64,000 nt of DNA, from contig OW121743.1 of the NCBI GenBank assembly GCA_933228675.1, positions 20,289,651 through 20,353,650 on the forward strand, written 5' to 3'. Under the pieces are notes generated by a model. The model saw nothing but the letters and a program-made list of their open reading frames with translations. It was not told the DNA's origin and searched no databases. Numbering within the stretch: the stretch's first letter is position 1; each line of letters begins with the position of its first letter. Positions 24,338 to 38,257 of this stretch are shown here, piece by piece. The position numbers and the translations under genes were made by a program. The DNA comes from Stomorhina lunata (Eukaryota > Arthropoda > Insecta > Diptera > Rhiniidae).

Positions 24338-27300
24338 AACAAGTAAGAGTGGTATATTCGGCTTTACCGAATCTTGGATACCCTTCACCAATAGTGTTTC
24401 AAAAGTAAAATACAAAATCGTATGAATATATTGATAATTATATAGTTTCTGATTACTGACTTAGTTGAGCCCCACACAAATGCTTCATATGTATATTAAT
24501 TTTCTTTTGTTCATACTAAATGTAATTCCTAGCAATATTTGGTTATACTAGTACAAGGTGGCGCAAAAGTAATCCTCCTATCAGAAAATGGTCTAAATTT
24601 TGCGATTGGCCCCTAATGTCAATTCTGTTTTGGCATTTGTGTAGTAAACACTTGCAAAATACACGTTAATAAACAATGTTACTCTACACTGCTCCAGAAC
24701 GCGGAATATTGGTGACTATTTATTTGGCCAATAATCGGTCGGTGACTTTGGCACAACGTGAGTTTCGTCGCAGATTTCCTAGTCGTCCAACGCCTACTGG
24801 TGAAATACTGCTCGCCTCGAAGAGACTGGCACAACACGAGATGCTGCCAGGCGTGGCAGACCCCGGAGTCGCCGTTCTGCAGAGAATATTGCTGCTGTAG
24901 CCGAGGATGTCATGGAAGCGCCGTCGACATCGATCAGACGACGTGCCACGCAAATGGGTATCAGTCAACGGTCTTTACAGCGAATTTTGGTAAAAAATTT
25001 GAAGATGTTTCCGTACAAAGTCCAGACGGTGCATCAGCTGTTAGCTGCTGACCGCCAATCGCGTCTAACATACGCTCAAGCCATCCCTAATCACCACCAA
25101 GAGGAAGACGATTTTTCATTAAAAATAATCATGAGTGATTAAGCCCATTTCTATCTTACCGGGTACGTAAATAAGCAAAATTTACGTGAAAATCCGCGTG
25201 TAACCCACGAAGAGCTATTACACCCACTCAAAGTCATTGTATGGTGTGCTTTTTTCGCTGGAGGAGTCATCGGACCTTTTTTATTCAAAGACGTAGCGGG
25301 CCAAACGGTTACTGTGAATGGTGAGCGCTACAGAGCAATGATTAACGAGTTCCGTTTGCCGCAACTTGATGAATTGGGATTGGAAAACATGTGGTTCCAA
25401 CAGGACGGTGCAACGGCATACACTGCACGTGTCACAACCGATATGCTGAAGGATGCATTTCCCGGACGCCTAATCTTCCGTTTTGGCGATTTGCACTGGC
25501 CAGCAAGATCGCCTGATTTGACCGCTGCAGACTTCTTTTTGTGGGGCTTTTTGAAGTCGCGGGTTTATGTCAACAAGCCTCAGACTCTTGCAGCTCTTAA
25601 AGACAATATCCGTCAAGAATGTGAGGACCTATCGCCGGAAGTTTTGGCCAAAGTGATGTAAAATGCTATAAAAAGGGCTCAAATGACAATCAACTCTGGC
25701 CGGAAAACGAAAAGCTTTTCGGTGGCGTCATCATCTAGAATAGTTATGGACCCAAAGGTTAGGTTGGGCAGGTGGCTGATGTATAAGGCAGCGTCACTTG
25801 GATTCTAAAGTTCGATAGAACAGATAAACCATGCAGAAAAGATGCTTCAAAATGTAGCTGCCCTTAGATTTGCAAGAGTACATCGATTTGATGAAGATTA
25901 AGTATTCTGGCACACAACCCAAAAACACAGTGCCCAGTGAGGGTTGTGTACTTTAATTCATACGAATTATCCAACTATTAAAGGTTAATGATTAGTTATG
26001 TAAAACTCTGAAGTTAGCGGACTGATTTAGGTCAAAGTTTTAACAATGATTGTCAATGTATACAAGCCTTAGAATTATAAGGTATACACTCTTAGTTTTA
26101 GATACATGCGTGAAATATATAGCTAGCTATGAATGGATATCAGCTTTGGCGGAAAATTTATTGAAGATTTACTTATTAATCTGAAGTTAGTTAACTAATT
26201 AAGATGAATACTTCAACAATAATATTTGGGATGCATTGTTCTTTCGATCTGTCCGATGGATGTGTGGAAAGTTTTGCTCTAGTTCTTTGTGCAATTATAA
26301 CATGATTTAATTTATCTGCATTAAAGTGATTCCCGGTCGGGGTTATATGGGAGATAACAGAAAATTTGAACCGAGCTCGCCCATTTTCAAAGCCGAACTT
26401 TTCAAGATATCGCCCTGAATAACGATATTGTACAACGTCTTTATACTAAATGCCATCATCGTATCTATTATAATAGATAGATAATTATAATTTGTCATTT
26501 ATTAGCTACTAAGAGATTGCCTTAGGCGAAGTTATACGGGAGCAATAGTCAAACGTGAACGGATTTCTCCCAATTGCAATTAAACAATTTAAATTTTCGT
26601 TGATATGTGAGATACATACATACATATGTAGGTTTTGAACGGATATCATATACTTAGCTGCATTTTTGTACTTCCTAGGAAGATTACCTATAATTTGATA
26701 TATAATACATACTCAAATGTAATCATAAAGTTCAAAAGTCAGACATAGAATTAAGATAAGTGCAGTGTGTCTGTCTGCTAAAATCAGATTTGTGGAGCTC
26801 CTGGAAGGTATACCCATATGCATTTTACACAAAATTTTAGGATATCGTCCCACCCTGAGCTCCAAAAACTTGACTACAACAGAAAAAAGGACAGACAGGT
26901 AGACGGACGGACGGACAGACAGGTAGACGGACGGACGGACAAACAGACTGACGGACGGACAAACAGACGGACGGACGTCGCGAAATCGATTCTCCTGCCG
27001 ATTCTGAGACGATCGGTACAACTTGAATGGTATTCATGATCAGATTTGTGGAGTTTATATCAGATTTTAGGAAATCCTCCCACAAGGAACGCTGTCAAAT
27101 TTCATCACAATCGGTCCATAAACACCTGAGATCGCTGAAACAATATTTACAAAATGTCAACAAAATTTCTTAGACACGTACTTTGGGCAATTTGCTGTAC
27201 ATCACAAGTAGTGTTTTGGCGGTATCTCAGTTGTTTATGGACCGCTTTTGATAAAATTTTATAATGTGCTTGGCGGGGGAATTTCCTAAAATCTGATATA

Positions 27301-27753
27301 AAATTTATGTATGTCCGTGCTCCAGGAGGATGGTTTTTCCTATATCTGCATTTCATTGTTTCAACAAACATTCCCTAACGCGTACTTTGGGCAATTTGCG
27401 ATACATCAAATTGAGTGTTTTGGCTGTATCTCAGTTGTTTATAGACCGATTTTGCTAAAATTTTACAGAGTGCTTTGGGGAACCATTTCCTACAATCTGA
27501 TATATAATATATTATCACATGTACACCAGGAGTACCTTGTTTCTCTTATTATTTAAAAGTGTGTTTCAATCAAAAATTTTAAAATTTTCGTCTAATTTTT
27601 GGTATTTTTTCGATATTTTCGGTGTTTATAAACCGATTTTAATGAAATTTAATAGCGTTCATTGCGGGAGAATTTCCTAAAATCTGGTATATAATTTATG
27701 TAGGTCCACCCTCCAGGGGCTTCAGAAACTTGATTTCAACAGACAGACAGACG

Positions 27754-27784
<31 letters not shown>

Positions 27785-27920
27785 ACACATCGCTTAATCG
27801 ATTCTCCTCCCGATTCTGAGTCGATCGGTATAATTTTTATGGGGTCTACGATCACTAATAAAAAAATTACAAACGGAATCACAAACTTATAATACCCTTT
27901 CACCTATTGGTGAAGGGTAT
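24338..27920 (-). mobile_element. Family C element, copy C2 (nested, itself split)
   Basis: Plus-strand left end AACAAGTAAGAGTGG with the TTCGGCTTTACCGAA stem-loop (24338-24376); right end CACCTATTGGTGAAGGGTAT (27901-27920). It is interrupted by mariner copy 2. Without that it is about 2.4 kb. It carries two GTCY-type tracts (26888-26972 and 27740-27785), suggesting family C is also built from repeated units. ORFs across the tracts, such as Cys-Pro-Ser-Val repeats, are microsatellite artefacts. Confidence 0.8.
24554..25700 (+). mobile_element. mariner-type element, DD41D, copy 2 (right end deleted)
   Basis: The left end CAAGGTGGCGCAAAAGTAATC follows TA at 24552-24553. Plus-strand transposase pieces are 24676-24900, 24912-25142 and 25314-25661, ending SPDLTAADFFLWGF and a short tail. 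The first catalytic motif reads MSD followed at once by TAA, so it is interrupted directly after the first Asp; several frame changes precede it. QDGATAYT to SPDLTAAD again has 41 residues between the Asp. The right terminal repeat is gone: mariner homology stops near 25700 and runs straight into family C sequence, with about 30 bp of the host element also lost. Confidence 0.85.
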
Positions 27921-29208
27921 AAAAAAGGGGATGTTATATATATAAGAATTATAGCCAAATGTTGACCGATTGTAACAAAATTTTACACACTGGCTGATAT
28001 ATATATATTCTTGCAAAATTTAGTGACCATAGCTATCATAGTTTCTAATTTAATAGCTTTTAACTGGTCTTTGCTAAAATTTTTGGTTTCCGTGAGTGTT
28101 TTTTTATATGAAAACTAAAGTCAAATATGGACTGATTCCTATAAAATTTGATAAACTGATCAAAAATTGCAAAAAACTTCCCTATTTTAAATTTAATCGT
28201 CATAGCTATTACAATTGTATTCAATTTATCAGCATTAATGTGTTGCCCGGGGCGGGGTTATATGGGAGCTCTAACTAAATTTGAACCGATTTTGTCCATT
28301 TTCAACACACATCTTTCTCAATATCCAAAATACTTTTGTAAAATTTTGTCCCTCTAGCTCTTTTCGTTAAGGCGCTATCGTGCTTTTATCTGACGGACAG
28401 ACGGACATAAACAACCTTTTCTTTATGTATTTTTGTGTTTCCATAAGTTGACCGATTGGTGACCGATTGTGACAAAATTTTGCACACTGGCTGACATTAA
28501 CATCCTTGTGCTTAATTTAGTTTTACTAGCTTTTGTAGTTATGGAGCTATCACGATTTTATCTGACGGACAGACGGACATAAATCCCCTTATCCTTTAGA
28601 ATTATTGTGTTTTCGTAAGTTTTTTATATGGGAGCTAGGTCAAATGGTGACCGATTGCGACACAATTTTGCACACTGGCTGGCATAAGATTTTCTTGCGC
28701 CAAATTTAGTGGTTATATTTGTTATACTTTTAGATTTATTGGCATTTAAGTATATTTTAGGTGAAATTTAGGCTGTTTTCGTAAGTTTTTTGTATGGGAG
28801 CTATGGCTAAATGCGAACCGATTTTGATGAAATTTTACACGCTGCCTAGGGCTAATGTAAAACATCTATATACCAAATTTTATCATCACAGCTGCTATAA
28901 TGTCATTTAGTAACAAATAAGCGATTATCCTAGACGAGGTTACCGATTTTGCCCATTTCAATGCCAACATTTTCTCAAAAATGAAGAATATTTTTACTAA
29001 GTTTCAGTGAGCTAGCTACTTTCGTTTAGGCGTTATCGTGATTTCAACAGACAGACAGACGGACAGACAGACGGACATCGCTCAATCGTCTTAGAATTTC
29101 ATAAGGATTCAAAATATATATCGTTTTTGAGCCAATATTAAGGAAATTACAAACGGAATGACAATCTCAATATACCCCCCATTCTTTTTGATGGTGGGTA
29201 TAAAAATT

Positions 29209-29393
29209 AAGGTCGTTATGTTAAACCAATTCCCCGTACCTTGTGTTCGAATTCGGCAAATTTCGCAAAATGTAATTTTTTGATCATAATTTGAGTAAAT
29301 GCTTCATAAATCTTATTAATGTTTAATTCTTACAATGTTTATATGGAAAAAAAATCTCCATATTATGGAAAATATAAAAATTGGGTAGAATTA
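29209..29393. other. Unassigned spacer
   Basis: Short AT-rich sequence between copy A5 and the duplicated block; no feature recognised. Confidence 0.4.
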
Positions 29394-32300
29394 ACCTTTT
29401 TTTCCGGGATCATAGCTATTAAAATTGTATTCAGTTCAACAACATGTGATTACCATAAATTTTTGTTTCACAATATTCAGCTGACTTCAATCGATTTTTT
29501 CTATATATACATATCTTAGGAAAAAACAAGTAAGAGTGGTATATTCGGCTTTGCCGAATCTTGGATACCCTTCACCAATGGTGTTCTAAAAGTAAAGTAT
29601 AAAATCGTAAGAATATATTGATAATTATATAGTTCCTGATTACTGACTAAGTTGAGCTCCACACAAATGCTTGATATGTATATTAATTTTCTGTTGTTCG
29701 TACTCAATGTAATTCGTAGCAATATTTGGTTATACTAGTATTATATGCAAAGAGTCTTTAAAATTAAGAGTCGGAAAACGAAAAGCTTTTCGGTGGCGTC
29801 ATCATTTAGAATAGTTATGGACCCAAAGGTTAGGTTGGGCAGGTGGCTTAGAAATAAAATAGACACATATTTTACGAACATTTAATAAAGTTCGATAGAC
29901 CAGATAAACCATGCAGAAAAGATGCTTCAAAATGTAGATGCCCTTAGATTTGCAAAAGCACATCGATATGATGAAGATTAAGTATTTTGGCATGCAACCC
30001 AAAAACACAGTGCCCAGTGAGGGTTCTGCACTTTAATTAATTGGTACGAATTATCCAACTAGTAGAAGTTCTTGATTAGTTATGTAAAACTCTGAAGTTA
30101 GCGGACTGATTTAGGTAAAAGCTTTAACAATGATTGTCAATGTATATAAGCCTTAAAATTATAGGGTATACACTCTTAGTTTTAGATACATACGTGAAAT
30201 ATATAGCTTTTGAATGGATGAATATCAGCTTTGTCGGAAAAGTTATTAAAGATTTACTTGTTTATCTGTAGTTAGTTAATTAATTAAAATGAACACTTCA
30301 TCAATAATATTTGGGATGTATTGTCCTTTCGATCTGTCCGATGGATGTTTGGAAAGTTTTGCTCTAGTTCTTTGTGCAGTCATAGTGTGATTTAATTTAT
30401 CAGCATTAAAGTGATTCCCGGTCGGGGTTATATGGGAGATTTCACTAAATGTGAACATTTTCAATACCGAACTTTTCAGGAAATCAGAAATACTTTTGTC
30501 AAATGTTGTCCCTCTAGAAAGTTTATTTTAGGCGCTATCGCCTTGAATAACAATATTGTACAATGTCTTTATACTAAATATCATTATCGTATCTATTATA
30601 ATTTGTAATTTATTAGCTACTAAGAGCTTGCCTTAGGCGAAGTTATACTGGAGCAATTGTCAAACGTGAACGGATTTCTCCCAATTGCAATTAAAAAACT
30701 TAAATTATCGTTGATATGTGAGATACATACATACATATGTAGGTTTTGAACGGATATCATGTACTTAGCTGCATTTTTGGACTTCTTAGGAAGATTACCT
30801 CTAAATTGATATATAATACATTCTCAAACGTTATCATAATGTTCAAAAGTCAGACACAAAATTGAGATAAATGCAGTGTGTCTGTCAACTAAAATCAGAT
30901 TTGTGGAGCTCCTGGATTTTACACAAAATTTTAGGATATTGTCCCACCTGAATTTAATCATTGTCGATCAAAACACCTGAAATATCGCATAAACGCAAAT
31001 GCATCAGAATTTAGGACGCTATTAAATTTCATCAAAATAAACACCTGATATCGACAAAACCGGAGCTCCAAGAACTTGACTACAACAGAAAAAAGGACAG
31101 ACAGGTAGACGGACGGACAGACAGGTAGATGGACGGACAGACAGGTAGACGGACGGACAAACAAACAGACGGACGGACGGACGTAGCGAAATCGATTCCC
31201 CTGCCGATTCTGAGTTGATCGGTACAATTTGACTGGTATTCATAATCAGATTTGTGGAGTATATATATCAGATTTTAGGAAATCCACCCACAAAGAACGA
31301 CGTCAAATTTCATCACAATCGGTCCATAAACACCTGAGATATCGCTGAAACAATACTCACAAAATGTAAACAAAATTTCTTAGACACGTACTTTGGGCAA
31401 TTTGCTGTACATCAAATGTAGTGTTTTGGCGGCATCTCAATTGTTTATAGACCGCTTTTGATAAAATTTTATAACACGCTTGGCGGGGGAATTTCCTAAA
31501 ATCTGATATAAAATTTATGTATGTCCGTGCTAAAGGAGGATGGTTTTTTTCTATTTCTGCATTTCATTTTTTCATCAAACATTCTCTAATGCGTACTTTG
31601 GGCAATTTGCGATACATCAAATTTAGTGTTTTGGCAATATCTCAGTTGATTATGGACCGATTTTGGACCTTTTTTTCCGGGATCATAGCTATTAAAATTG
31701 TATTCAGTTCAACAACATGTGATTACCATAAATTTTTGTTTCACAATATTCAGCTGACTTCAATCGATTTTTTCTATATATACATATCTTAGGAAAAAAC
31801 AAGTAAGAGTGGTATATTCGGCTTTGCCGAATCTTGGATACCCTTCACCAATGGTGTTCTAAAAGTAAAGTATAAAATCGTAAGAATATATTGATAATTA
31901 TATAGTTCCTGATTACTGACTAAGTTGAGCTCCACACAAATGCTTGATATGTATATTAATTTTCTGTTGTTCGTACTCAATGTAATTCGTAGCAATATTT
32001 GGTTATACTAGTATTATATGCAAAGAGTCTTTAAAATTAAGAGTCGGAAAACGAAAAGCTTTTCGGTGGCGTCATCATTTAGAATAGTTATGGACCCAAA
32101 GGTTAGGTTGGGCAGGTGGCTTAGAAATAAAATAGACACATATTTTACGAACATTTAATAAAGTTCGATAGACCAGATAAACCATGCAGAAAAGATGCTT
32201 CAAAATGTAGATGCCCTTAGATTTGCAAAAGCACATCGATATGATGAAGATTAAGTATTTTGGCATGCAACCCAAAAACACAGTGCCCAGTGAGGGTTCT

Positions 32301-33938
32301 GCACTTTAATTAATTGGTACGAATTATCCAACTAGTAGAAGTTCTTGATTAGTTATGTAAAACTCTGAAGTTAGCGGACTGATTTAGGTAAAAGCTTTAA
32401 CAATGATTGTCAATGTATATAAGCCTTAAAATTATAGGGTATACACTCTTAGTTTTAGATACATACGTGAAATATATAGCTTTTGAATGGATGAATATCA
32501 GCTTTGTCGGAAAAGTTATTAAAGATTTACTTGTTTATCTGTAGTTAGTTAATTAATTAAAATGAACACTTCATCAATAATATTTGGGATGTATTGTCCT
32601 TTCGATCTGTCCGATGGATGTTTGGAAAGTTTTGCTCTAGTTCTTTGTGCAGTCATAGTGTGATTTAATTTATCAGCATTAAAGTGATTCCCGGTCGGGG
32701 TTATATGGGAGATTTCACTAAATGTGAACATTTTCAATACCGAACTTTTCAGGAAATCAGAAATACTTTTGTCAAATGTTGTCCCTCTAGAAAGTTTATT
32801 TTAGGCGCTATCGCCTTGAATAACAATATTGTACAATGTCTTTATACTAAATATCATTATCGTATCTATTATAATTTGTAATTTATTAGCTACTAAGAGC
32901 TTGCCTTAGGCGAAGTTATACTGGAGCAATTGTCAAACGTGAACGGATTTCTCCCAATTGCAATTAAAAAACTTAAATTATCGTTGATATGTGAGATACA
33001 TACATACATATGTAGGTTTTGAACGGATATCATGTACTTAGCTGCATTTTTGGACTTCTTAGGAAGATTACCTCTAAATTGATATATAATACATTCTCAA
33101 ACGTTATCATAATGTTCAAAAGTCAGACACAAAATTGAGATAAATGCAGTGTGTCTGTCAACTAAAATCAGATTTATGGAGCTCCTGGATTTTACACAAA
33201 ATTTTAGGATATTGTCCCACCTGAATTTAATCATTGTCGATCAAAACACCTGAAATATCGCATAAACGCAAATGCATCAGAATTTAGGACGCTATTAAAT
33301 TTCATCAAAATAAACACCTGATATCGACAAAACCGGAGCTCCAAGAACTTGACTACAACAGAAAAAAGGACAGACAGGTAGACGGACGGACAGACAGGTA
33401 GATGGACGGACAGACAGGTAGACGGACGGACAAACAAACAGACGGACGGACGGACGTAGCGAAATCGATTCCCCTGCCGATTCTGAGTTGATCGGTACAA
33501 TTTGACTGGTATTCATAATCAGATTTGTGGAGTATATATATCAGATTTTAGGAAATCCACCCACAAAGAACGACGTCAAATTTCATCACAATCGGTCCAT
33601 AAACACCTGAGATATCGCTGAAACAATACTCACAAAATGTAAACAAAATTTCTTAGACACGTACTTTGGGCAATTTGCTGTACATCAAATGTAGTGTTTT
33701 GGCGGCATCTCAATTGTTTATAGACCGCTTTTGATAAAATTTTATAACACGCTTGGCGGGGGAATTTCCTAAAATCTGATATAAAATTTATGTATGTCCG
33801 TGCTAAAGGAGGATGGTTTTTTTCTATTTCTGCATTTCATTTTTTCATCAAACATTCTCTAATGCGTACTTTGGGCAATTTGCGATACATCAAATTTAGT
33901 GTTTTGGCAATATCTCAGTTGATTATGGACCGATTTTG
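29394..33938. repeat. 2,273-bp tandem duplication (two near-identical units)
   Basis: Unit 1 is 29394-31665 and unit 2 is 31667-33938. Every landmark recurs at an offset of 2,273. Each unit holds 131 bp of flank (ACCTTTTTTTCCGGGATC onwards) plus most of a family C element starting at 29525 and 31798. I noticed a single base difference (30903 G versus 33176 A). The junction at 31666 joins an internal family C point (CCGATTTTGG) to the outer flank, so this is a segment duplication and not a second transposition. Almost complete identity means it is recent, gene-converted or an assembly artefact. Confidence 0.9.
29524..31665 (-). mobile_element. Family C element, partial copy in unit 1
   Basis: The 3' stem-loop end (AACAAGTAAGAGTGG, TTCGGCTTTGCCGAA) is at 29525-29562, and a GACA/GACGGAC tract is at 31097-31182. 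It is cut at 31665 by the duplication junction, so the conventional 5' end is missing. Confidence 0.8.
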
Positions 33939-34237
33939 ATAAAATTTTACAGAGTGCTTTGGGAAACTATTTGCTACAATCTGATATATAACATATTATC
34001 ACATGTATATCAGGATTATCTTTTTTCTCTTGTTATTTAAAAGTGTGTTTCAATCAAAAATTTTAAAATTTTCGTCTAATTTTTGGTATTTTTTCGATAT
34101 TTTCGGTGTTTATAAACCGATTTTAATGAAATTAAATAGCGTTCATTGCGGGAGAATTTCCTAAAATCTGATATATAATTTATGTAGGTTCTTCCTCCAG
34201 GGGCTTCAGAAACTTGATTTCAACAGACAGACAGACG

Positions 34238-34284
<47 letters not shown>

Positions 34285-34424
34285 GGACATCGCTTAATCG
34301 ATTCTCCTCCCGATTCTGAGTCGATCGGTATAATTTTTATGGGGTCTACGATCACTAATAAAAAAATTACAAACGGAATCACAAACTTATAATACCCTTT
34401 CACCTATTGGTGAAGGGTATAAAA
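31797..34424 (-). mobile_element. Family C element, complete copy C3
   Basis: The most complete family C copy, about 2.6 kb, from the stem-loop end at 31798 to CACCTATTGGTGAAGGGTATAAAAA at 34424. It has two microsatellite tracts (33370-33455 and 34225-34287). Near the right end, AGACCCCATAAAAATTATACC (read on the minus strand) closely matches the start of Drosophila DINE-1. Confidence 0.8.
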
Positions 34425-35712
34425 ATACAGATTCTTCTCTATAAAATGGCATTATTAGATTGTTGAAAAGTGACAGTCAAAAAATGCCTTTTTTGCAGCA
34501 GAAATACCACAGTGTATCGCAATGTTCTTCATAGTCTAAGTGAGTCTGATTTCCAGAGTGTTAAAACCAACAAACCATAAACTTTGTTTAACTCTTGGGC
34601 TTACACAACATTCAAGCAAAGATAACTTAAGGGTTTGTGAATTGGAATGACATAAAATGTAACAAAACTTTATTGCATTCAATTTATGTGCACATACTCA
34701 TATTGCGATATTTTTCTTCATCAACCATAAACTTGTCGCAAAGTTTATTGGTTGAACTACATATAATAATTTCTATAAATATGTATATACAATGTATTAT
34801 ATATATTTATTTATTTACTACACAGTACGACAAAATCAAATTTTTTTGAGTACACATGAGTAATGTTAACAGAATATGAAAATAGGCTTAAAATAAAGAA
34901 ATAAAAGTCTCGGCGTTTTGCTGTAGCACGTCAGAATTTTAAGAAAATCGATTTTAAAGATTCGATGGACCGTGGAGGTTCACTTGTAACGTAATACTAT
35001 TATAAAAAGTTCTATAAAAATGAGAAAAATGTAGGTCATACGATAGGAAGTTTTCTTATCCATTAACTTTCTTTGAACTGCTATGTCCTTACTCACAAAA
35101 GGACATAAATATTTACCTTCTTTTCATTCTGGCACTTGAGTAAATATTTAAATATGAACTTGTACTAATTTATGTATTAGCTTATCCATGAAAAAGTTAA
35201 GTTTTCGTCTTTTATGACTTTCCCCAATAGATTTTATGTATGGATAAATGTGTCATTTACATATTTACACGTGTGTTTTGATTAGTTTTGTATACCCAGG
35301 TGTGAGAGTGTGTTGACATCTAGTATGAAAATTTATTATTTTCCTGAAAAATCGATATAGAAAAAGTTTTCAATTTATAAAGGACTTTAATAAATTGCTT
35401 GTATAGCTTCAAGTATTAAAAGTAAAAGCGTTTTGGGGTATAATTAAAGTTTTTAGGGGACAAAATATTACAAAATATTATATTGATATTATTAAAGTGT
35501 TATTATGATGTTTTTATAGCTAAATATCTCAGCTTTTAAATGTTTCCTAAAATGTAAAATTAACTTAAAGATTTATAATTGTTATAAATAATTTTGTGAA
35601 ATAAGAAATAATTATTATTATAGATTTTGCCATTAATTGGTTGTATTTTTCCGTGATATCGCTTTTGGAAAGAAAATTTAGTTTTTATATGAATTATATT
35701 AACTTTTATAAA
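34425..35712. other. Unassigned AT-rich intron sequence
   Basis: No transposon ends or domains were recognised. An ATATTATATTGATATTATTAAAG-type simple stretch lies near 35470. Short ORFs lack any family resemblance. Confidence 0.45.
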
Positions 35713-37547
35713 GAACAAGTAAGAGTGTTATATTCGGCTGTGCCGAATCTTATATACCCACCATCAAGTTGTGTTAAATCCAGAAACAGGGTGCAGCTAA
35801 TTCAAAATCTGGACCTAAACTGAAAAAATCGCTAAGCTAATTGGTAAAACCTTTGGACTAAATTCGGTTGCCGTAGCTTTATAGTTCAACATTTAAAAAT
35901 ATTTTAGTGGTTTCCCCAGTATTTACTTTGGTCAAAATTCGGTCTCATAACCGGGTATAGTTTTACATTAATAAGTTGTTAAGTACTTTTCGTTGTGCTT
36001 AATATGTAGTTAGGCTAAACACGTTAATAGTAATACAGCAGGTCCATATACTTCGTTAGAAGTTCCTAATGCATTCATTATATAAAAAGTCTGGGCTGAA
36101 CATTGATTGATAGCTATCTAATTTCGTAGACGCAATCTTAATATACTGAATGTACCTCCAAATCTTTTTGATTGTAGATATAAGGGGATGTTATATACAT
36201 AGGAATTATAGCTAAATGTTGACCGATTGTAACAAACACACTGGCTGATATATATAAAGAGCATATTCTTGCAAAATTTAGTGACCATAGCTATCATAGT
36301 TTCTAATTTAATAGCTTTTAACTGGCCTTTGCTACAATTTTTGGTTTCCGTGAGTGTTTTTTATATGAAAGCTAAAGTCAATAATGGACTGATTCCTATA
36401 AAATTTGATAAACTGATCAAAAATTGCATAAAAATTCCCTATTTTAAATTTATTCGTCATAGCTTTTAGAACTGTATTCAATTTATCAGCACTAATGTGT
36501 TTCCCGGGGAGGGGTTATATGGGAGCTCTAACTAAATTTGAACCGATTTTCTCCATTTTCAACACACATCTTTTTCAAGACATCCAAAATACTTTTGTAA
36601 AGTTTTGTCCCTCTAGCTTTTTTCGTTAAGGCGCTATCGTGCTTTTATCTGACGGACAGACGGACATAAACAACCTTTTCTTTATGTATTTTTGTGTTTC
36701 CATAAGTTTTTTATATGGGAGCTATATTCAAATGTTGACCGATTACAACAAAATTTTGCACACTGGCTGGCATTGATACAAGACTTTCTTGTGCCTAATT
36801 TAGTCTTAGTAGCTTTTGTAGTTAAGGAGCTATCACGATTTTATCTGACGGACAGACGGACATAAATCCCCTTTTCTTTTTGAATTTTTGTGTTTTCGTA
36901 AGTTTTTTATATAGGAGCTATATTCAAATGTTGACCGATTACAACAAAATTTTGCACACTTGCTGGCATTGATATAAGACTTTCTTGTGCTAAATTTGGT
37001 GGTTATATTTGCTATACTTTTAGATTTATTAGCATTTAAGTGTATTTTAGGTGAAATTTAGGCTGTTTTCTCGTAAGTTTTTTGTATGGGAGCTATGGCT
37101 AAATGTGAAGCGATTTTGATGAAATTTTAGATGCTGCCTAGGGCTTATGCAAAACTTCTATATACTAAATTTTATCATCATAGCTATTATAGTTTGTCAT
37201 CTATTAGCAAATAAGTGATTAGCGTAGGCGAGGTTATACGGGAGCTATGGTCAAATGTTAACCAATTTTGCCCAATTTCAATACCAAAATTTTCTCAGTG
37301 ATTAAGAATCTTTCTACTAAGTTTCATTGAGCTAGCTCGTTTAGGCGTTATCGTGATTTCAACAAACAGACAGACAGACGGACAGACAGATGGACATCTC
37401 TCAATCGTCTTAGAATTTCATAAGGATTCAGTATATATAGGATTCAATATATATCGTTTTTGATTTTTGGGCCAATATTCAGGAAATTACAAACGGAATG
37501 ACAATCTCAATATACCCCCCATTCTTTTTGTTGGTGGGTATAAAAAA
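35713..37547 (-). mobile_element. Family A element, copy A6
   Basis: Full-length, with the stem-loop end at 35713-35755 and TTGGTGGGTATAAAAA at 37533-37547. The GACAGACAGACGGACAGAC tract is at 37368-37390. A small local duplication (GATTCAGTATATATAG, then GATTCAATATATATCG) near 37425-37455 distinguishes this copy. Confidence 0.8.
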
Positions 37548-38257
37548 CACTATTTAGACGCTGGAAGCATATGCTTAATTGTCCCTTAAATTTTTTTGGA
37601 TTTTTTTTTCAATACTAACTCAATAAAAATTTCATAAACCTTAAAATAAGGACCGCTCTACTAACCATAGATAAATTCTATTTTGTGGCTTCATTTTAAT
37701 TTTATTTGCTTATATTTCAAAACCGAAACAATACAACTAAATTCAGAACAATGGAATTATTTGAATTTTTATTGTAGTTAGAAAACTCCAAATTAAATTT
37801 TAACTACAGATTACCAACAATTACTAATGTCTATTTCAATTTTAGTTTTTCAAATGGAATAGAAAACCATAATTAAAAACAGAAATGTTCCAAAACATTT
37901 ATTAGATTATGTTGATGATGGAATTTGTATAATTACTATATTGTGGCTTTGACATACAAAGTAATAAATGTATTCAAATTAAAAGATTTGTTAGAAAACC
38001 GCAAAAATGTTATGTATTGTATAAAATAGTTGAATGGATGGATGTAAAATTAAACAATTGAAATAAGGGTATTGCGTTAATAATGAAAAAAATGGATTTT
38101 TGAAATATTGTAGTTTTTTGTTTATGTATGAAGAGATATTTTCGTTTATATCATTTATTTATTATATAAGTTGGCCTATATGTTATACTTTTGTTGAACA
38201 GTAAATCTGATTCTATATGTAAATATGTATGAAAGAATTGTTAGGGAGGACCCTAGC
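37548..38257. other. Unassigned AT-rich intron sequence
   Basis: AT-rich, no gene or element ends identified. Confidence 0.45.

Larger units (their letters stand above)
23861..29208 (-). mobile_element. Family A element, copy A5, split by C2
   Basis: The 3' part is 23861-24337 and the 5' part is about 27921-29208. The break falls exactly at the internal TAGATAT/AAAAAGGGGATG site. Joining the pieces gives uninterrupted family A sequence with no duplicated bases beyond the A run, so the intruder inserted without a target duplication. The GACAGACAGACGGACAGAC tract is at 29048-29080. Confidence 0.8.

Noticed and set aside
24720..24968. Minus-strand ORF over mariner copy 2
   Set aside because: Antisense shadow of the broken plus-strand transposase.
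26713..27085. Cys-Pro-Ser-Val or Arg-Thr-Asp repeat proteins across microsatellites (also 31022-31243, 34206-34403, 43505-43750, 62357-62632)
   Set aside because: Direct translations of GTCY/GACA microsatellites in all frames; no independent coding evidence.
29394..33938. CRISPR-like or satellite array because of long perfect repetition
   Set aside because: Only two units of 2.27 kb, eukaryotic context, and no short repeat-spacer pattern.
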